The notes beneath the pieces were generated by a model. It worked only from the letters and a program-made list of their open reading frames with translations, ran no database searches and had not been told where the DNA came from. Below, in pieces: positions 24,771-35,400 of a stretch of 64,000 nt of DNA (position 1 is its first letter; each line of letters starts with the position of its first letter). This DNA comes from an uncultured Lachnospiraceae bacterium (GTDB lineage: Bacteria; Bacillota; Clostridia; Lachnospirales; Lachnospiraceae), in the NCBI GenBank assembly GCA_910586715.1, contig CAJUJG010000006.1, positions 1-64,000 on the forward strand, in the 5' to 3' direction. The translations under genes and the position numbers were made by a program.

Positions 24771-26156
24771 CTACGCATTATCCGGCACGCGGCTGATCAC
24801 CTTTTTCCATATAATAACAAGAAATACCGTTGACACACATAAAGACATCAGTTCCGCCAGCGGAAACGCCCACCATACAAGGTTCAATCCGCCGATTTTT
24901 GCAAGAATATACGCCGCCGGAACAAGAATAACAAGCTGTCTTGCCACAGAGACAATCAGACTGTACACGCCGTTTCCAACTGCCTGAAATACAGAACCGG
25001 CAATAATACAATACCACGCAATCAGAAAATGCACGCCGATTGTCCGAAGCGCCCTTGTTCCAATCACAAGCATCTCCTTTGACGCATCAAACATTCCAAG
25101 CAGAATGCCCGGTACCGTTTCAAAGGTTAAAAAACCAAGAAACATCAGTACAAACGCATAACACATCGAATATTTTATCGTTTTTACAATTCGCGTCCGC
25201 TTTCCTGCTCCATAATTATACGCAATAATCGGAACCAAACCGTTATTCAACCCAATCACCGGCATAAAGAAAAAGCTTTGCAGCTTAAAATATACGCCGA
25301 ATACTGCCGTTGCCGTTGATGTAAACTGGATTAAAATTAAATTCATGCTGTACGTCATAACCGAGCCGATTGCCTGCATGATAATCGACGGAATTCCAAC
25401 TTTGTAAATTCTTCCGATAATTTTCCCGTCCGGACGAAATCCCCTAAAATCCAATTTCAGTTCCTTATTTCTCGTAAGGTTAAAAAGAATTCCCACAACG
25501 GCGCCCACGCATTGACCGATGATTGTTGCAATCGCAGCGCCCGCAACACCCATTTTCGGCAGACCAAACATGCCAAAAATCAGTATCGGGTCCAAAACAA
25601 TATTGGTAACAGCGCCCGCAAGCTGTGCAAGCATACTGTAAAAAGTCAGACCCGTAGATTGCAGCAGCTTTTCAAATACAAACTGTGCATACATACCAAA
25701 CGAACAGATACACACAATGGAAAGATATTCAACTCCCATCGTATAAATGTCCGATTCCGTCGTTTTTACCTGACTGAAATAAAACGGCTTTACCACCGTA
25801 AATCCGATTACCACAAACACCAAAAAGCTCATAAATGCAAGAAAAATAGCATTTACCGCCGTTTTATTCGCCGCCTCATAATTTTTTTCACCAAGCGTCT
25901 TCGACAAAAGCGCATTCACGCCGACTCCTGTGCCCGCTCCTACCGCAATCAAAAGCGTCTGTATCGGGAAGGCAAGTGAAACCGCAGTTAGAGCGTCCTC
26001 ACTTACCCTCGCCACAAAAATACTGTCAACTATATTGTAGAGCGCCTGCACGAGCATCGAAACCATCATTGGCACGGACATATTTAAGAGAAGCTTATTG
26101 ACCGGCATAACGCCCATCTTATTCTCCTGCTGTTTTGTACCTACTTCATTACTCAT
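24771..26156 (-). CDS. MATE family multidrug efflux transporter
   Basis: This 461-aa protein has twelve predicted membrane segments in two halves. SVPMMVSMLVQALYNIVDSIFV at the N-terminus is the MATE signature (DinF/NorM-like), and GVNALLSKTLGEKNYEAA follows the second helix. MATE proteins export cationic compounds using Na+ or H+ gradients. Substrate cannot be predicted. GGAGG nine nt upstream marks the start. It ends about 110 bp before the tRNA-Leu and looks unrelated to the element. Confidence 0.92.
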   Translation of the reverse strand: MSNEVGTKQQENKMGVMPVNKLLLNMSVPMMVSMLVQALYNIVDSIFVARVSEDALTAVSLAFPIQTLLIAVGAGTGVGVNALLSKTLGEKNYEAANKTAVNAIFLAFMSFLVFVVIGFTVVKPFYFSQVKTTESDIYTMGVEYLSIVCICSFGMYAQFVFEKLLQSTGLTFYSMLAQLAGAVTNIVLDPILIFGMFGLPKMGVAGAAIATIIGQCVGAVVGILFNLTRNKELKLDFRGFRPDGKIIGRIYKVGIPSIIMQAIGSVMTYSMNLILIQFTSTATAVFGVYFKLQSFFFMPVIGLNNGLVPIIAYNYGAGKRTRIVKTIKYSMCYAFVLMFLGFLTFETVPGILLGMFDASKEMLVIGTRALRTIGVHFLIAWYCIIAGSVFQAVGNGVYSLIVSVARQLVILVPAAYILAKIGGLNLVWWAFPLAELMSLCVSTVFLVIIWKKVISRVPDNA

Positions 26157-26177
26157 TCGTAACGCCTCCGCTATTCC

Positions 26178-27497
26178 TTAAAGTCGTGTTTCCACAAAAA
26201 TGTCATAAATTGCCTTAATCGCCGTCTCAAAATCCTCGTTATCGACACCGATAATAATATTCTGCTCACTGGAGCCCTGATCAATCATACGCACGTTAAT
26301 ATTGGCATGTGCAAGCGCGGCAAAAATTCTTCCCGCAGTACCTCTTTGCGACTTCATGCTGCGTCCCACAACCGCAATCAACGCAAGATCAGACTGAATG
26401 TCCACATGGTCGGGGCTGACTGCCCTATTGATGCCGGAGAGGATTTTCTGCTCCTTATCCACAAACTCCGACTGGTGCACCATAACGCTCAGCGTATCGA
26501 TTCCGGACGGCATGTGCTCAAAGGAAATATTGTAATCCTCAAATACCTGAAGCACCTTTCTGCCAAATCCGACCTCGGCATTCATCATATCTTTTTCTAT
26601 GTTTATGGATGCAAAGCCTTTCTTTCCGGCAATTCCCGTGATTGTATATTTTGATTTTTGGCAGGTATTTCCCACAATCCATGTTCCCTCGTCCTCAGGG
26701 CTGTTTGTATTTCTGATGTTAATGGGAATCCCCTCTTTCCTGACAGGGAAAATCGCATCCTCATGCAGCACGCCCGCGCCCATGTAAGAAAGCTCCCGCA
26801 GCTCGCCGTACGTAATCATATCAATCCCCTTAGGGTTTTTAATAATACGCGGGTCTGCAATCAGAAAGCCGGAAACATCCGTCCAGTTCTCATAGACGTC
26901 CGCCTGAATCGCCTTTGCCACAATGGAACCCGTAATATCGGAACCGCCTCTTGAAAACGTTTTAACCATGCCGTCTGCCATTGCTCCGTAAAATCCGGGA
27001 ATAACCGCCTGCTCAATACCTTCAAGCCTTTTTCCCAAAAGTTTGTTGGTAAGCTCCGCATCAAATACCCCCGCCTCGTTAAAGCGGATTGCATCCGCCG
27101 GATCCACAAACTCAAAGCCAAGATAACATGCCATAATAATACCGTTTAAGTATTCCCCTCGGCTTGCCGCATAATCCGCTCCCGCCTTTTTCTTGAAATT
27201 ATCAATAATCTGATTAAATTCCGGCGTCAGGTCAAGGTCAAGTTTTAAGCCGTCAATAATCTCCTGATACCGCTCCTCAATCTGACTGAATTCTTTTGTG
27301 AAATCATGGTCTTTCTCCGCAAGCGCATAACATGCATAGAGCATATCCGTCACCTTTGTGTCCTTATCAAAGCGTTTTCCAGGCGCCGAAGGCACGACAA
27401 AACGTCTGTCCTCGTCCGCATGGATAATATTGCCAACCTTCATAAACTGCTGTGCGCTTGCAAGCGAGCTTCCTCCGAATTTTACTACCTTTTTCAT
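26178..27497 (-). CDS. Aspartate kinase
   Basis: This 439-aa enzyme has the N-terminal KFGGSSLA motif (6-13), the substrate loop FSRGGSDITGS, and two C-terminal ACT-type repeats (GKKGFASINIEKDMM and VVGRSMKSQRGTAGRIF). It phosphorylates aspartate, the first step to lysine, methionine and threonine. The ACT repeats imply feedback control, but the effector cannot be read from sequence. It is 40 nt downstream of homoserine dehydrogenase in the same direction, so the two are likely in one operon. Confidence 0.95.
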   Translation of the reverse strand: MKKVVKFGGSSLASAQQFMKVGNIIHADEDRRFVVPSAPGKRFDKDTKVTDMLYACYALAEKDHDFTKEFSQIEERYQEIIDGLKLDLDLTPEFNQIIDNFKKKAGADYAASRGEYLNGIIMACYLGFEFVDPADAIRFNEAGVFDAELTNKLLGKRLEGIEQAVIPGFYGAMADGMVKTFSRGGSDITGSIVAKAIQADVYENWTDVSGFLIADPRIIKNPKGIDMITYGELRELSYMGAGVLHEDAIFPVRKEGIPINIRNTNSPEDEGTWIVGNTCQKSKYTITGIAGKKGFASINIEKDMMNAEVGFGRKVLQVFEDYNISFEHMPSGIDTLSVMVHQSEFVDKEQKILSGINRAVSPDHVDIQSDLALIAVVGRSMKSQRGTAGRIFAALAHANINVRMIDQGSSEQNIIIGVDNEDFETAIKAIYDIFVETRL

Positions 27498-27538
27498 TGT
27501 GATACTATGCTCCTTCGTTTCTTCTATAATTTATACTA

Positions 27539-28741
27539 TTAATCCATTCGAATCATGGTGATAACATTGCCTGCTTCGGCTGCCTTCCGCCGGTACTGTT
27601 CCTCCGTCATTTCGCCTGTTACAAAGCCGCACTCACCTTCTACAACATCGTTAAACAGCTCCACTTCTCCAAAAATTTCCTGTATTTTTGCCTCGTCATT
27701 CCCCGATACCCTGACAAAAAATCTTCTGACTGCCGAATCAATCGGTGAAATGGCAAGCTTCTCTTCATCCCACCTTGTATCAAGGTTCTTTCCGATATGC
27801 TTTGCACAGTCAAGCACATCTGCAACAACCGCGCTTGCCGTCGCAAGCTTTCCCGCGCCTTTTCCGTAATACATGGTCTCACCGCCCATGTTGCAGTTAA
27901 GCAGAATTGCATTAAACACGCCGTTTACCGCATAAAGAGGATTTTCGGGCATTACCACAAACGGCGCCACCAAAGCATAATATCTGCCGTCTTTCTTCAG
28001 GCTCTTTGCAAACAGCTTAATTGTCGCCCCCATCTTCTTCGCATACGCAAAATCCTTATCCGTAATTGCCGTAATTCCCTCCGTGGTAATATCGGCATAG
28101 TCAACATTTTTTCCGTAAGCAAGCGACGTCAGAATCGCAATTTTGCGGCATGCGTCAAAGCCTAAAATATCCGCATCCGGATTTCTTTCGGCATATCCCT
28201 TTTCCTGCGCGCGCCTTAACACGTCGTCAAAGGCAAGACCTTCCGTCTCCATTTTGGTCAGGATATAGTTTGTCGTACCGTTTAAAATACCTGTTATGGA
28301 CAGGATTTCCTCCTGTGCAAGCGAAGTTCGAAGCGGTCTTATAATCGGAATGCCGCCACCGACGCTTGCCTCAAATAAATAGCTGCACTTGTTCGCTTTC
28401 GCAATCCTTAAAAGCTCGGGACCATGCTTTTCCACAAGCTCCTTATTGGAAGTGCACACGCTCTTTCCGCTCTCAAGCGCGCGTTTTGTAAACTCGTAAG
28501 CCGGTTTCACTCCGCCCATTGTTTCGCATACAATTTTTACTTCCGCATCATTAACAATCTCATCAAAGTTTCCTGTGAGCACTTCTGTCACAGGATCGTC
28601 CTCAAAATCCTTTAAGTCGAGCACGTATTTTACTTCTATTTCTTCACCGATTTTATTGACGATTGCATGCTGATTTCTTTTTATGACCTCAAAAACGCCG
28701 CTTCCTACTGTACCATATCCTAATATTGCTACCTTTACCAT
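27539..28741 (-). CDS. hom: Homoserine dehydrogenase
   Basis: The Rossmann motif GYGTVGSG starts at residue 8, the catalytic region includes GILNGTTNYILTKM and GFDACRKIAILTSLAYG, and a truncated ACT-like tail ends the 400-aa protein. It reduces aspartate semialdehyde to homoserine. The ATG with AGGAGG seven nt upstream is chosen over one two codons earlier. The ACT-domain protein gene lies directly upstream, so the set ACT protein-hom-aspartokinase forms one aspartate-family transcript. Confidence 0.95.
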   Translation of the reverse strand: MVKVAILGYGTVGSGVFEVIKRNQHAIVNKIGEEIEVKYVLDLKDFEDDPVTEVLTGNFDEIVNDAEVKIVCETMGGVKPAYEFTKRALESGKSVCTSNKELVEKHGPELLRIAKANKCSYLFEASVGGGIPIIRPLRTSLAQEEILSITGILNGTTNYILTKMETEGLAFDDVLRRAQEKGYAERNPDADILGFDACRKIAILTSLAYGKNVDYADITTEGITAITDKDFAYAKKMGATIKLFAKSLKKDGRYYALVAPFVVMPENPLYAVNGVFNAILLNCNMGGETMYYGKGAGKLATASAVVADVLDCAKHIGKNLDTRWDEEKLAISPIDSAVRRFFVRVSGNDEAKIQEIFGEVELFNDVVEGECGFVTGEMTEEQYRRKAAEAGNVITMIRMD

Positions 28742-28753
28742 TATCATTCCTCC

Positions 28754-29197
28754 TTATTCTTTCGCCAGCACCTTTACATTATGCACACCGCTTCGCTTTT
28801 CCATTGCCTGTATCATCTGCGATACATCGCCTGTGTTTGCCAGTATTTGTACGCTCAAAGACAAAGACGCCGTTCCGTTAATCGGAATTGTCTGATGGAT
28901 TGTCAAAATGTTTGCCTCAAAATCCGCCACTACCTTCAGCAAATCGGACAGCAGTCCCGGTTCGTCATCAATTTTGCACGCAAGGTTCAATGTCGTTCCC
29001 TGCGCAGAATCGTGAAACGGAAAAATGTCTTCCTTATACTTATAATACGAGCTCCTGCTGATGCCGACCTTATCAACCGCTTCCTGCACGGATGCCGCCT
29101 TTCGCGTATCAAGCAGGCGGTTAACTTCAACCACCTTGAGCAAAACCTCCGGAAGCGCCCTTTTTCTTACAACATAATAGGCTGTTGTTCCTTCCAT
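28754..29197 (-). CDS. ACT domain-containing protein (PheB/UPF0735 type)
   Basis: This 147-aa protein has an N-terminal region with a possible helix-turn-helix (VQEAVDKVGISRSSYYKYK, about 37-55) and a C-terminal ACT domain (about 70-145) with DEPGLLSDLLKVVADFEANI. ACT domains bind amino acids. PheB-type proteins are usually found beside hom or pheA in Firmicutes, as here. A regulatory role over the adjacent pathway is inferred, not shown. The gene is preceded by a promoter and a terminator-like leader. Confidence 0.88.
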   Translation of the reverse strand: MEGTTAYYVVRKRALPEVLLKVVEVNRLLDTRKAASVQEAVDKVGISRSSYYKYKEDIFPFHDSAQGTTLNLACKIDDEPGLLSDLLKVVADFEANILTIHQTIPINGTASLSLSVQILANTGDVSQMIQAMEKRSGVHNVKVLAKE

Positions 29198-29242
29198 TTT
29201 CTTTCCTTTTCTTCCCTAATTCAGTTCAGGATATATTTTGTC

Positions 29243-29307
29243 AAAAAAACAAATGTCTTTTCCACAAAAACAGTTGTGTATATTTGTTTTTCTACAAAAG
29301 ACATTTG
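29243..29307 (-). promoter_or_regulatory. Terminator-like hairpin in the leader of the ACT-hom-aspartokinase operon
   Basis: CAAATGTCTTTT and AAAAGACATTTG pair perfectly over 12 bp, with an inner AAAAACA/TGTTTTT stem, and the transcript then runs into seven U residues. It begins about 10 nt after the predicted start site, so it would act as an attenuator. No T-box sequence is visible. Confidence 0.65.
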
Positions 29308-29323
29308 TGCGTCACTGCAATAC

Positions 29324-29352
29324 ATGTTATCATAACGCACAAAAGATTGCAA
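29324..29352 (-). promoter_or_regulatory. Promoter of the ACT-hom-aspartokinase operon
   Basis: TTGCAA and TAACAT are 17 bp apart on the minus strand, about 130 nt before the ACT-protein start codon. Confidence 0.6.
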
Positions 29353-29412
29353 GAGATTTAATGCAATTTCAATAAAAATTTTCATTAAACGTCTATTTTC
29401 TTTTCCGGCAAA

Positions 29413-29446
29413 AACGGTGCAGCCGTTTATTAATGACTGCACCGTT
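29413..29446 (-). terminator. Terminator of the giant surface-protein gene
   Basis: AACGGTGCAG pairs perfectly with CTGCACCGTT around 14 nt, followed on the minus strand by TTTTTGCC. It starts 4 nt after the stop codon. Confidence 0.85.
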
Positions 29447-29450
29447 ATCG

Positions 29451-32400
29451 CTAATTCTTTTTCTGTCCGTTTTTCTTTTTTACAATGATTATCGCAACTA
29501 CCGTCACAATCACTACAAGAATTGCAAGCCATATGAAATAGCATATTCCCATGAAGGTCGGGCAGATATGGCAAAGGCTGCATTTTGAACTTTTGGCTGC
29601 GCCGGCCGCCTGACTGTAGGCTATGGCGTAGGTGGAGAATCTGTCTGTACTGATGGTGATTGTATCCGGGTTGTCGTCCGTGTCTGTTAAAAGGACTGTC
29701 TGTCCCTCGTGGACGCGGATAACGTAAAACGCCCTGTTGTCCTCCTGTAGTTTGGTCGGTACTCCGATGATGACGTCAATTGGTTTTTCTGTCGCGGTTA
29801 CGGCATCCCAGTCGCCTGCACCTGTTTTTAGGAACATGGAAATGTCGATGTATCTGCCGAGCGCAAGCTGCGGATACTCTTCGCGGTACTGCGCAAGTGC
29901 GGTTTCGATGGCTTCCTTGTCCTGTTTTGCTATGGTTGCCGAGATGTCTTTTACGTCTATGCGGATTTCGATGATTTCACCGTTATCCACTTGCTGTATC
30001 TGCTGCGATGTCAAAACGGCGTTTGCCGCCGCGACGGTGTCCGATACGCCTGCCGCATAGTCTTTGTCTTCGCAGACTACGGTGACGATGACTGCGCCTT
30101 GTTTTTCCGTCTTTAGTATGGTTGTTGTAAATTCCGTTTGTGCCGGACTGCCTGTCGGAACAGGTTCGCCGCCGGCTTGAACGAGTGCGCCGTTTTCTAT
30201 GGTCACGGAAACGGTCTGTGTACTTTGTGCATTGTTGTCCTGTGACACGGCTTTTTCCTGCCCTGATGCTTCGGTTGTTTCCGCCGTTTCGTCGGTCGGG
30301 TTAACGGTCTCTGTCATTTGTGTCTTGTCCGTTTCTGTGCCGTCGTCCTCCGGATTCGTATTTTTGTCCGTTCCTGTGCCGTCGTCCCCCGGTTTCGTCT
30401 TTTGGTCTTCTCCTGTGCCGTCGTCCGCCGGATTCGTCTTTTGGTCTGCTCCTGTACCGTCGTCGTCGGTCGGGTTGAGCGGGGTGACAGGGTCGGCAGG
30501 TTTGCCCGGCTGCTGCGGATTTCCCGTCGCGGAATTTGAACCGCCGGAACCGGAACTGCCCGAACCATCGGAGCCGGAGCCGCCTGACGAACCGCCGCCG
30601 CTCTTTTTCTTAACGCCTTCCACAGTCACGGTCTTGTCTTCCATAATATCGGTAATGGTATAGGTATCCTCCGCTGTCAATTCTACCGTCGCGCCGTTTA
30701 CTTTCACTGCAAAGCTGTTTGTCTTGCGGTAGCCTTTTTTGAGCGCAAACGCAAAACCGAAGCTTTCGCCCTCTTTTACGGGCGAAGCGCTGCCGGATAC
30801 GGCGGTGAGCGTATAGCCTATGCCGCCCTCTAACGTTACGGTATAGTATACGGGAGTTTTTTCAACGCCCTCTACTGTCACGGTCTTATCTTCCGTAACA
30901 TCAGTTATTGTATATGTATTATCTGCTGCCAGCTCCACTTTTTCGCCGTTTACTTTTACTGCAAAGCTGTCTGCCTTTTGATAGCCTTCGGCGAGTGCGA
31001 ACGCAAAGCCGAAGCTGCCGCCCTCTTTTACAGGCGAAGCGCTGCCCGCCTGTGCGGTTAAGGTATAGCCGACGCCTTCTTCCAAAACGACTGCATAGCT
31101 GCCGTGGATTTTAACGGTCTCGCTTGGCAGGCTTGCAAAGCTTGTGTCGGTTGCGGCTTTGCGCACGATGTACCGGGCGGGCGCAAGTCCTGTGAGTTCG
31201 CCGTCTGCGCCTGCGGTTTTGGCTTCCCATGTTTCGCCGTCGTCAGTTGATATTTCGTATACGGTGCCTGCGGTCAGCCCTGTAAGTCTGCCGTCCTGCG
31301 CCTTGGGCGCGGTTTCATCGACGGCTGCCACTGCCGGGGTCTGCGGTCTTGCAGGGATGCGGAGGTTCTGCGGCTCGCTGTCCATGCCTGGTATTCCGTA
31401 GCCGGAGCGGATAATTTTGTGATCTTTGTCCAGCCAGTCTTCTTCGATTGGAAGGGTATCCTCCTCCTCCGCTGTATATACCGAGCTGACCGGCTCGCTG
31501 TTGTTCTCGTATTCGATGATGTACTCTGCGTCCTCGAGCAGACTTGTGAGTGTCTCCTTTCTGTAGTCAATTTTCAGGTCGGGCTTCGGGTAGGGTATCA
31601 CGTCGCCTGTGGCAATGGTCACGATTGCGGCTTTGCCTGCAAAATTTCCCACGCCACCGGCATTGCCATCGGCATTGTCCACGGCTTTGATGCGCACGTG
31701 ATAAGTGCCGTCGGAGCCGCTGCCGCTGCCGGATAGTCCGGTGATTTCGGTTCCTGTTACATCGGCATCGCGCCATTTCCATATCTGTCCGCCGTCCTCG
31801 GATATTTCGTAGGCGCGTCCTGCGTCAAGCCCGGTGATTTTGCCGTCCTTCTCAAGAGGATGGCTTTCCTGCTCAGTGCCAAGTACAGGCGCTGCCGGAC
31901 GTGTCGGTATGGCTATGCTTTGCGCGGCGCTGTCACTTTTTGCGTCCTCACCGCTGATTTGCACGATGGTAAGCGTCTTGCCAAGCCAGTCTTCTTCGAT
32001 TGGAATAGTTCCGTCTTCGCCTGCGGTCAGCGCCACGCTGTTGTCAGCGTCTGTTCCGACCGTGATGCGGTAGGTTGTGTCCGCGGTCAGTCCTTTGAGC
32101 GTTTCCGCCGTGTAACCGATTGCTGCCTGCGGTGCTGGCAGGGCTTCTTTGACTTTTATGGTCAATTCCTGCACTGAGCGGTTGCCTGCATGGTCGGCTG
32201 CGGTGACGGTTATGACCGTGATGCCTGTCGGTATTTTTTCCGCCGGAATGGTGAAGCTTACGTCTGTCACGATTTCGGTTTCATAATTGCCTGTCACATT
32301 CTGTGCCGCGCCGTCACCAAGCTGCCAGGTTACGGACGCGATACCGCCTGTAATCAAGCCGTTTATACTGTCGTCGATTTGGTCGGTCACGCTTACCGTG

Positions 32401-35400
32401 AGCGCGGGCGCATGGTTGTAATATTCCTGTGAGAGCGCTATGCCTGTCGGCTGCGGCGCCTCGTCGGTCACATCGCGGTCTGCAAGCACTGCGATAAGGG
32501 GCGCATTGTCCTCAACGATAACGCCGTTTATGCCGCCGCCGTTTGTGCCGATGATTTTGGTGTCCGCAATGTTGCCTACATTGTCGGCGCCTTCGATTGT
32601 AATGCTTCCCTTGAAGGTCGGCTCAATACCGATAACTGCCTCGTAATCCGCGCCGCTGCCCTGTGCCTTTTTGACTTCCGCCGTGCCTTTTATCGTATCC
32701 GCATTGCTGTCTGTGGGGGTGAGGGTGTAGGTTACCTGCGCGACGCCGCTGCCTGTCTCGGTTACCGGTACGGTTATCAGCAGTTTTTCCTTATGGATAA
32801 TCCAGTCCAGAAAATTCTGATAGCCTTCATTGTAAGAGACTGTGCCGAAAACAGGTTTTGTGGTGTCAAGTCTTGCCGTTACCGTGGTCTCGGTTGTTTT
32901 CCCTGCCGCGTCCTGCACCTGGAAGGTGTAGGTATGCGCCCCTTCGGCAATATTGTCATATTCGTAACGGAACTGCGGATAGCCGTCAGCGGATTTGCCG
33001 TCCTCGGCGCTGCCGCTGATGGCGCCTGCGGCGCTTTCCCCTAAGGTAACGTATGCGCCGTCGTCCTGTTTCACCGATAATTTTGTCACGTTTTCATTGT
33101 CCGCGTAGGTCAATACGATGGCAAGTGCCTGCGACCACTGTTTTTCTTCGACCTGGTTTGTCCTGCTGTTGTCTGTCAGCACCGCGGTGAGCGCGGGCTG
33201 TTCGTCGTCCTGCCATTTTGCGTAGAGCGTGATGTCGTCCTCAAGCATGTCTGCCGCTGCTTCGTCTGCAAAATGCCATTGGTTTGTACACGCGCTTTCC
33301 TGATACCAGCCTGCAAACGCGTATCCTGCGCGCGCCGGCTCCTTGGGTTTTTCGACGGTGTCGTGCCATGCGTTGTCTGTTATCGGGGACACGCTGCTGC
33401 CGCCTTGAGCATCAAAGCTTACAGTGAGTGTCCTGCCCTCATTTGGCTCGATTTCCGCCGCGTTTCCGTGGGGCGCGCTGTCGGTCGCCTTCACGCGGAA
33501 CAGCATGATTGTGCTGTGTGCGTTTGTCATTTTGCCGCCTGAGAGGTCACTGTCCTGTACGGCTGTCCATGTGGCGCCGCCGTCGATGCTGTACTCCATT
33601 GTGGCGTCGATGCCTGAAAGCTGTGCGTCATGTTTGCCGCGGATGGTTTCGTCCTGTTCAACAGTAATGCCCGGCGCATCGGGACGCGGTGCAATTTCCT
33701 GTACGGCGCTGTCGCTGTCTCGCTGTGTCTGTCCGTCTCCTTTGCGTCTGACTTGCAGCTGCGTGCCGAACCAGTTTTCGCGGATCGGGATATTCCCCTG
33801 TGCGTCCGCGGTTACTGTTTCGCCCTGTATGTCGTAGGATGCGCCTGCGGTCAGTCCGGTGAGCAGTTCCTGCCTGTAATCGACGCCAACGACCGGCATT
33901 TCGGCTTGTGTCTTCACATGGACGGTCACAATCTTTATCCCCTCGTTGCCTGCCTGGTCACACGTCCTTATTGTGACGGTAAAGTCGCCGGTTCTGCCTT
34001 CGAGCGCGGTGATTGTAAAGTCATATTCTGTCAGCTGCGCGATGTCAAAATTGGCGCCTGCGGAATATTCCGCTTCGTCGTTTATCTGCCATGTCACGGA
34101 GGCAATTCCCGCGTTGACTGCCGCCGTATCCGGTTCCTTGTCTTCCACATGGACGCGGAGTCTGGGAGCCGTATTGTAATACTCTGTCTCGGAAAGCGCA
34201 ACGCTGTTTGTGCCGCCTTGTTCGTCTGTCGTTGTGCGGTCCGCCTGTATGGTGACGGTGGGCGCGTTGCTTTCCACGATAACGCCGTTTAAGCCTGTTC
34301 CGTCCGCGCCGATTTTCTTTTCATCGGATACGTTGCCTGCGTTGTCGGTGACGGTTACGGTAACGGTGCCTTTGAAGTCGGACGCGATGTCTACCTGTAC
34401 CGTTCGCGTGCTTCCGCTTGTGATGATTTTTGCCGTTCCTGTTTTCGGCGTTCCTGTCTCGGGCGTCAGGGTATAGTCTGCCTGCCTGATACCGCTGCCT
34501 GTCTCGGTGACTGGTATTTCAATGAAAAGGCTGTCTTTTTTGATGATCCAGTCCCATATGCTCTTGTGCCCTTCGGAGAATTTTGCTTCGCCGAGGATTG
34601 GTTTTACCGTGTCGAGCTTTGCGGTGAGTTTGGTTTCTGTCACATTGCCTGCGGCGTCCTCCGCCTTGAAGGTGTAGGAGTGCGTGCCCTCCGCCAAATC
34701 GGTGTATATGGTTTTGCCGTCCGTGTTTACGGTAAGCTCGCTGTATGCGCCGCTGTCCTGTTTTGCGTAGAGCTTTGTGACGCCTACGTTGTCGCTGTAG
34801 GTCAGGTCAACGGTGAGCGCGTTGTGCCAGTCCTTTGCGTTTTTGCCGTCGGACAATGATGCTGTCAAATTGGGCTTCACGTTCTCACGCCAGTCTGCAC
34901 AGAGTTTTACATAGTAAACACCGTTTTCTACCTTCGTGCAATTGCCGGCATATTTCGTCTTGTCTGTTCCGAGGATTTCTCCGACGGTGTTTGCCTTTGC
35001 ATTTTCCTGGTCTGTAAAGCGCCATGCCGTGTCTGCCGTACTGCCTGCCTGATAGCCGTTTCCCGTGTGATACCAGCCGATAAAATCATAGCCTGTCCTA
35101 GTGGGTGCGGCGGGCTCGGTCAGTTTGCTTTTATAGGTTAAGCCTGTCTGGTCCGCGGGTCTGTTCTGCGCCGGCGCTCCAGTGCTGTCGTTTAAGTCAA
35201 ATTGTGCCGTGATGGTTCCTGCCTGGGAAGTAATCACATGTGTGCTCTCTATCCCGTGCGGATTTCCATTGTCGGGTGTTGCCGTCGTCTGTGCCTTTGC
35301 CTTTACACGCAGCAGGAGATTGCCCTTTGGCAGGTTTTTGATTGCGCCGTCTGCGGGCACGTCGGTCCATGTACCGCCGGGGGCTTTGTATTCCCATGTC

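Noticed and set aside
29198..29352. T-box or lysine riboswitch upstream of the hom operon
   Set aside because: The leader is too short and lacks the conserved TGGNACC T-box sequence.
33630..34292. 220-aa plus-strand frame inside the giant gene
   Set aside because: It is opposite a well-supported coding frame, with Cys/Arg-rich composition and no ribosome binding site. Several similar long frames (for example 38319-39272) have the same cause.
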